The notes under the pieces were generated by a model that was given only the letters and a program-made list of their open reading frames with translations, had not been told where the DNA came from and did no database searches. Source: Euglena gracilis (lineage: Eukaryota; Euglenida; Euglenophyceae; Euglenales). From it: a stretch of 64,000 nucleotides of DNA. The stretch is taken from NCBI GenBank assembly GCA_039621445.1, contig CP154955.1:55495341-55559340 (forward strand), read 5' to 3'. Numbering within the stretch: position 1 is the stretch's first letter; each line of letters opens with the position of its first letter. Position numbers and translations under genes: made by a program. Below are positions 60,661 through 64,000 of this stretch, one piece after another.

Positions 60661-61255
60661 GTCTAGCGACTAGTCGGTAGCGACCACCAAAAAGTCCATC
60701 ACCAATTTCTCGCTCGGGGCCGTTGAGGGGATCCTTTTATTAAAAACAGCAAAAACCTTTTACCCAAGCATGTGCACAGGTGAAATGGGGGAATCACAAA
60801 TGCCTGAGAACCCAAGAAATACAATTTCTGGCAACGACGTAACATTACCGACCCAGAACCGAAACCGTGCATTTTTTTTTCATTGCAATTACTTTAAATA
60901 TCTGACCCTATTCAGGACATTTGCTTGCCTGTTGACAATAACTGTCCCTCATGGACCGCCCTGATCCCCATGCTTCGCCCTAGGCTTCTTCCTTGGGCAT
61001 TCCGAAGCCGCAGAGGAGTCTGAAGCCATCGGGCCATCTTCGGGGTCTGACATTTTAGTTGAGGAAAAAAATGCCTTAACAAACCTTAAATTTTTTTTAA
61101 AATCCTCAAAAAACCTTAAAAAACCTTAAAAAACCTTAAAAAACGCCTTAAAATTTTTTGCTGGGCCAAAGAAACTTTACCTTTGGCGCTCCAAGGTGGA
61201 ATTGGGGCTTTATTTGGGACCTATTCTTCAAGTGCAATATCTTTTTATTGATAAC
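60661..61255. other. repeat remnants, no supported gene
   Basis: Includes half a palindrome cluster (60661-60725), a CAGGGCGGTCC-type transposon end near 60955-60972 and CCTTAAAAAACCTTAAAAAA repeats (61070-61150). Similar CCTTAAAAAA repeats lie at 56420-56540. Confidence 0.5.
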
Positions 61256-61284
61256 ACAACATCGCCAATTGGGGCTCCGTGCGG

Positions 61285-61480
61285 ATTTCCGGTGGTCGTC
61301 ATCGTGGAGGTCGGGCCGACCATGGTCGGGCCGACCAATTTAGGTCGGGCCGACCATGGTCGGCCCGACCTGTGGAGGTCGGGCCGACCACCCTTTTTTT
61401 GCACTACCCCCCCCCCCGGTTCCGTGCGGATTTCTGGTGGTCGCCATCGTGGAGGTCGGGCCGACCATAACCTAACCCTA
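61285..61480. repeat. palindrome cluster (GGTCGGGCCGACC type), two parts
   Basis: GTGCGGATTTC(C/T)GGTGGTCG and CATCGTGGAGGTCGGGCC open both parts. At least six GGTCGGGCCGACC or GGTCGGCCCGACC units follow, ending at CTAACCCTACC. Confidence 0.85.
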
Positions 61481-61568
61481 CCTCCTCCTACTCCTTCATT
61501 GACCGGCTTGAAAAATTTCAAGTTAGAGGACAACAGGCCGGCTGTTCAGAAACGTGATAAATTGGGCC

Positions 61569-61698
61569 CTACAAGGTACCAGCTACCCCAAAGAGCCACC
61601 CAACTAGGGTTAATACACATGGGGGGACCCTCGCTCGGGTCCCCCCATGTTTTTAACCCTAGTTGGGCGGCTCTTTGGGTTCGCTGGGTACCTTGTAG
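61569..61698. repeat. foldback element 1 (arms about 60 bp)
   Basis: CTACAAGGTACC...CCCAACTAGGGTTAA...CATGGGGGGACCC pairs with GGGTCCCCCCATG...TTAACCCTAGTTGGG...GGTACCTTGTAG around a TCGCTC centre, with few mismatches. Confidence 0.9.
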
Positions 61699-61814
61699 AG
61701 ACCAATCTAACAACGTTGAGCGGGAAATGTTCTGCTGTTTGGATAAGAATCGTAACCCTAACCCTACTCCTTCAAATAACCTCATAAATTCTCTTTGGAC
61801 ACAGGAAAACGCCA

Positions 61815-62030
61815 TCAGCACACTTGGAGGGCTAAGTCCTTTTTGTACAAAATTTTGCAATTATATTGAAAATCCGATGGGGAGAGGTGTTCTTTTGCCA
61901 AAAGTGGTCCAAAATGGGCATATCCCCCCCAAGTTTTTGCATATCCACCCCCGATTGGGGGGTTCTGAAGCCATTTGGGTGGGTTTTGACTGGTGTTGGG
62001 GTGATTTGGACAAAAGTTTTTTTTCAGGGG
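61815..62030. repeat. dispersed repeat R1, copy 2
   Basis: Same orientation and order as 53930-54115 with about 85-90% identity by eye, again ending at GACAAAAG, a G run and CTTAAA. Confidence 0.8.
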
Positions 62031-62215
62031 GGGGGGGGGGGGGCTTAAATTTCCAGAAGGGGGGGGGGGGGGTAGTGCAAAAAAATGGTGGTCGGGCCGA
62101 CCAGGTCGGGCCGACCTCCACAGGGGGTCATGGTCGGGCCGACCATGGTCGGGCCGACCAGGTCGGGCCGACCACCACAAGGACGACCACCGGAAATCCG
62201 CTCGGGGCCGCCAAT
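62031..62215. repeat. palindrome cluster (GGTCGGGCCGACC type)
   Basis: G run, GGCTTAAATTTCC, G run, GTAGTGCAAAAAAATGGTGG, then five GGTCGGGCCGACC-type units, ending GACCACCGGAAATCCGC, the inverse of the opening at 61.28 kb. Confidence 0.85.
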
Positions 62216-62429
62216 TGGTCCCACTCATGAAGGTCTGGTTTGGTCATGGAGGGAGGGTTTGCAACCTTTTTTGAAGGAGGATGATGTAGGATGGAGTGGG
62301 GCGATGGGAAGGTAAGGTTGCTTCGATTAATCGATCGAGACCCCCTGATTAATCATTCAATCGGCAGGGGGGTCAATTAATCGAAAATAATCACCTCCGT
62401 TAAAAAGCACCCATTGTACATGGAAAAAG

Positions 62430-62625
62430 TCGGCCCCGAGTGGATTTCCGGTGGTGGTCGCTGTGGTGGTCGGCCCGACCTGGTCGGCCCGACCAGGTGG
62501 TCGGCCCGACCATGGTCGGCCCGACCTTATCGACCTGTGGTGGTCGGGCCGACCTGGTCGGCCCGACCACCATTTTTTTGCACTACCCCCCCCCTTTCTG
62601 GAAATTTAAGCCCCCCCCTGAAATT
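62430..62625. repeat. palindrome cluster (GGTCGGCCCGACC type)
   Basis: GAGTGGATTTCCGGTGGTGG opens it. Units GGTCGGCCCGACC repeat about six times. It closes with CCATTTTTTTGCACTACCCC and GGAAATTTAAGCCCCC, the inverse of the start of the previous cluster. Confidence 0.85.
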
Positions 62626-62629
62626 TTTT

Positions 62630-63160
62630 TGTCCAAATCACCCCAAAACCAGTCAAAACCCACTTAAATGGCTCCAGAACCCACCAATCGGGGGTGAATA
62701 TGCAAAAACTTGGAGGGGAAATGCCCATTTTGGGCCACTTTTGGCAAAAGAACACCTCTCCCCATCGGATTTTCAATATAATTGCAAAATTTTGCACAAA
62801 AAGGATTTAGCCCTCCAAGTATGTTGCCAACATAGAGGGGATTTTGTTATTTGAGGGGGAGGGTGCGGGGGGGGGGGGGGGGGGCAGAGCCCCCCCCCGC
62901 CTATGAAAAACTGAGCCACAAAAACAACTTATCCCCCGAGTATGTTGCCAACTCAGAAGGGATTTTGTTATTTGACGTTCGGATGGGGGTGGAGGGAGGA
63001 GTTTCCTGCCTCTCGTGATGCAGAATGCTTGCATTTCTAAAGGATTTTCATGTAATCCCTGTTTCATCATTGTTTTTTTTTTACCCGTCCGGGCCCCCAT
63101 CAAGGGTCCACCGACCCCCCACCGACCAAAGACTTCCATCTGGGGGTGTTTATTTAGGCG
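62630..63160. repeat. dispersed repeat R1 copy 3 and flank, inverted relative to 53215-54115
   Basis: It matches the reverse complement of 53215-54115 without the MITE at 53297-53644. It includes TGCCTCTCGTGATGCAGAAT and CCATCTGGGGGTGTTTATT. Confidence 0.8.
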
Positions 63161-63179
63161 TAAGACCCCCCCCTGCCAG

Positions 63180-63262
63180 TCAACCGCCATGCGCCCCGAA
63201 GGCCGCCTGGCCGAAGGCCGTGCATCGGCCGAAGGCCGATGCCCGCGCAGCGGCCGAAGGCC
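63180..63262. repeat. GGCCGAAGGCC palindrome run
   Basis: Five copies of GGCCGAAGGCC-type palindromes in about 80 bp. Confidence 0.8.
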
Positions 63263-63375
63263 GCTGCAATTCAGAACTTGAAAAGTTGATGACGTTATTT
63301 AAAGGAGTAGGGTTAGGGTCAAGTTTCCATTCCTAACTGTCCCATCCCATCCCCTCAACGTCGTTAAATTGGTGT

Positions 63376-63526
63376 CTGCAGGGGACCCAGCGAACCCAAA
63401 GAGGCGCCCAACTAGGGTTAAAAACATTGGGGGACCCGAGCGAGGCGCCGAAGGCGCCGAGCGAGGGTCCCCCAATGTGTATTAACCCTAGTTGGGCGCC
63501 TCTTTGGGGTAGCTGGTCCCCTGCAG
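63376..63526. repeat. foldback element 2 (arms about 65 bp)
   Basis: CTGCAGGGGACC...CCCAACTAGGGTTAA...GGGGGACCC pairs with GGGTCCCCC...TTAACCCTAGTTGGG...GGTCCCCTGCAG around GGCGCCGAAGGCGCC. Same family as 61569-61698. Confidence 0.9.
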
Positions 63527-63599
63527 GCACCACTTTTTCACGCATCAGTCACCGACCCTTCAGCTGGTCGATCGACCCTTCGGCTGTTTGGTGGCAGGC

Positions 63600-63800
63600 T
63601 GGAAGGGGGGGCTGGCTAGTCGGCCGAGTAGTCGGCTGACTAGCCAATTGGTTGGCCGACCGACAACGCCAATTGGTCGGTTGGCCTAGTCGGCAGCTAG
63701 TCGGTGAGACAGGGGGGGGGGGGGCCGGTTGGCCGACTAGTCGGCGAACTACCCACTCTGTGCTACTGAGTCAACTGCCGACTTTTAAACCCCCCCCCCT
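63600..63800. repeat. palindrome cluster (TAGTCGGCCGACTAG type)
   Basis: GGCTAGTCGGCCGAGTAGTC, GGTTGGCCGACCGAC and GGCCGACTAGTCGGCGAACT units, ending CTGCCGACTTTTAAACCCCC. Closest to 52690-52860. Confidence 0.75.
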
Positions 63801-64000
63801 GAAAGAAAACTACGGATGGGGTGGAGGGGGGAGTTTTCTGCCTCTCGTGAGAGTCATGGCCAGTTTCCCCCCTAGGATCCCCCCAGGACCCACCAGGCGG
63901 TACCTACTTTAGAATAACCTGAACTTGTGCTGCAAAATTTCTGCCAAAAAAATGCGGGACCCACCAAGGACCCCCCCAGCACCCCCCCAGGACCCCCCGA

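Noticed and set aside
60958-61053. Minus-strand first exon starting MSDPEDGPMASDSSAASE with a basic PRKKPRAK stretch
   Set aside because: It ends in a stop inside a CAGGGCGGTCC-type transposon end, no following exon could be found, and the reductase N-terminus it might belong to was not seen.

Overview
The window is eukaryotic nuclear DNA, most likely from a protist or alga. The evidence is spliceosomal GT-AG introns, chromodomain-type Ty3/gypsy and DIRS-type tyrosine-recombinase retrotransposons, TTAGGG-type telomere-like repeats, and a coenzyme-B12-dependent (class II) ribonucleotide reductase gene, an enzyme known from only some eukaryotic lineages. I cannot name the species. There are no bacterial operons, rRNA genes or CRISPR arrays, and I saw no tRNA gene. 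Very long G or C runs and short stem-loop palindromes occur throughout.

Layout. (1) 1-18128, minus strand: one very large, decayed Ty3/gypsy chromovirus-like element. It has a 5' LTR (17689-18128), a tRNA-type primer-binding site, a huge coiled-coil gag with a CCHC zinc knuckle, a protease, a DNA-methyltransferase-like domain, RT/RNase H, integrase and chromodomain, then three extra ORFs of unknown function. Its RT is split by a 2.04 kb TIR element (8911-10952) with a 9-bp target duplication. The 3' LTR is not in the window. (2) 18129-26265, plus strand: a DIRS-like element (RT, RNase H, methyltransferase-like domain, tyrosine recombinase) followed by a second, partial copy of its tail. The first copy is split by a 1.88 kb non-autonomous LTR element (19173-21048) and by a solo LTR (21669-22102) of the same family as the big Ty3 element. 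Removing each insertion with one target duplication rejoins the reading frame. (3) 26266-30430, minus strand: a better preserved DIRS-like element whose tyrosine recombinase is followed by a PHD-type zinc finger.

(4) 32154-56298, minus strand: the one recognisable host gene, a class II ribonucleoside-triphosphate reductase. I traced 11 different exons; the 5' end lies beyond the window. Its introns hold dozens of small transposons, many with 8-bp target duplications and C-run/G-run pairs. The penultimate 78-bp exon occurs four times, identical in sequence, because a ~1.6 kb block carrying it is tandemly amplified (34693-41455). (5) 56.3-64 kb: repeat-only DNA with a degenerate telomere-like tract, clusters of self-complementary GGTCGGGCCGACC-type palindromes, two foldback elements and dispersed 0.2-0.5 kb repeats.

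The mobile-element genes would once have worked within their own elements. None of them looks functionally tied to the reductase gene, except that small transposons and tandem amplification have reshaped its introns and exon number.
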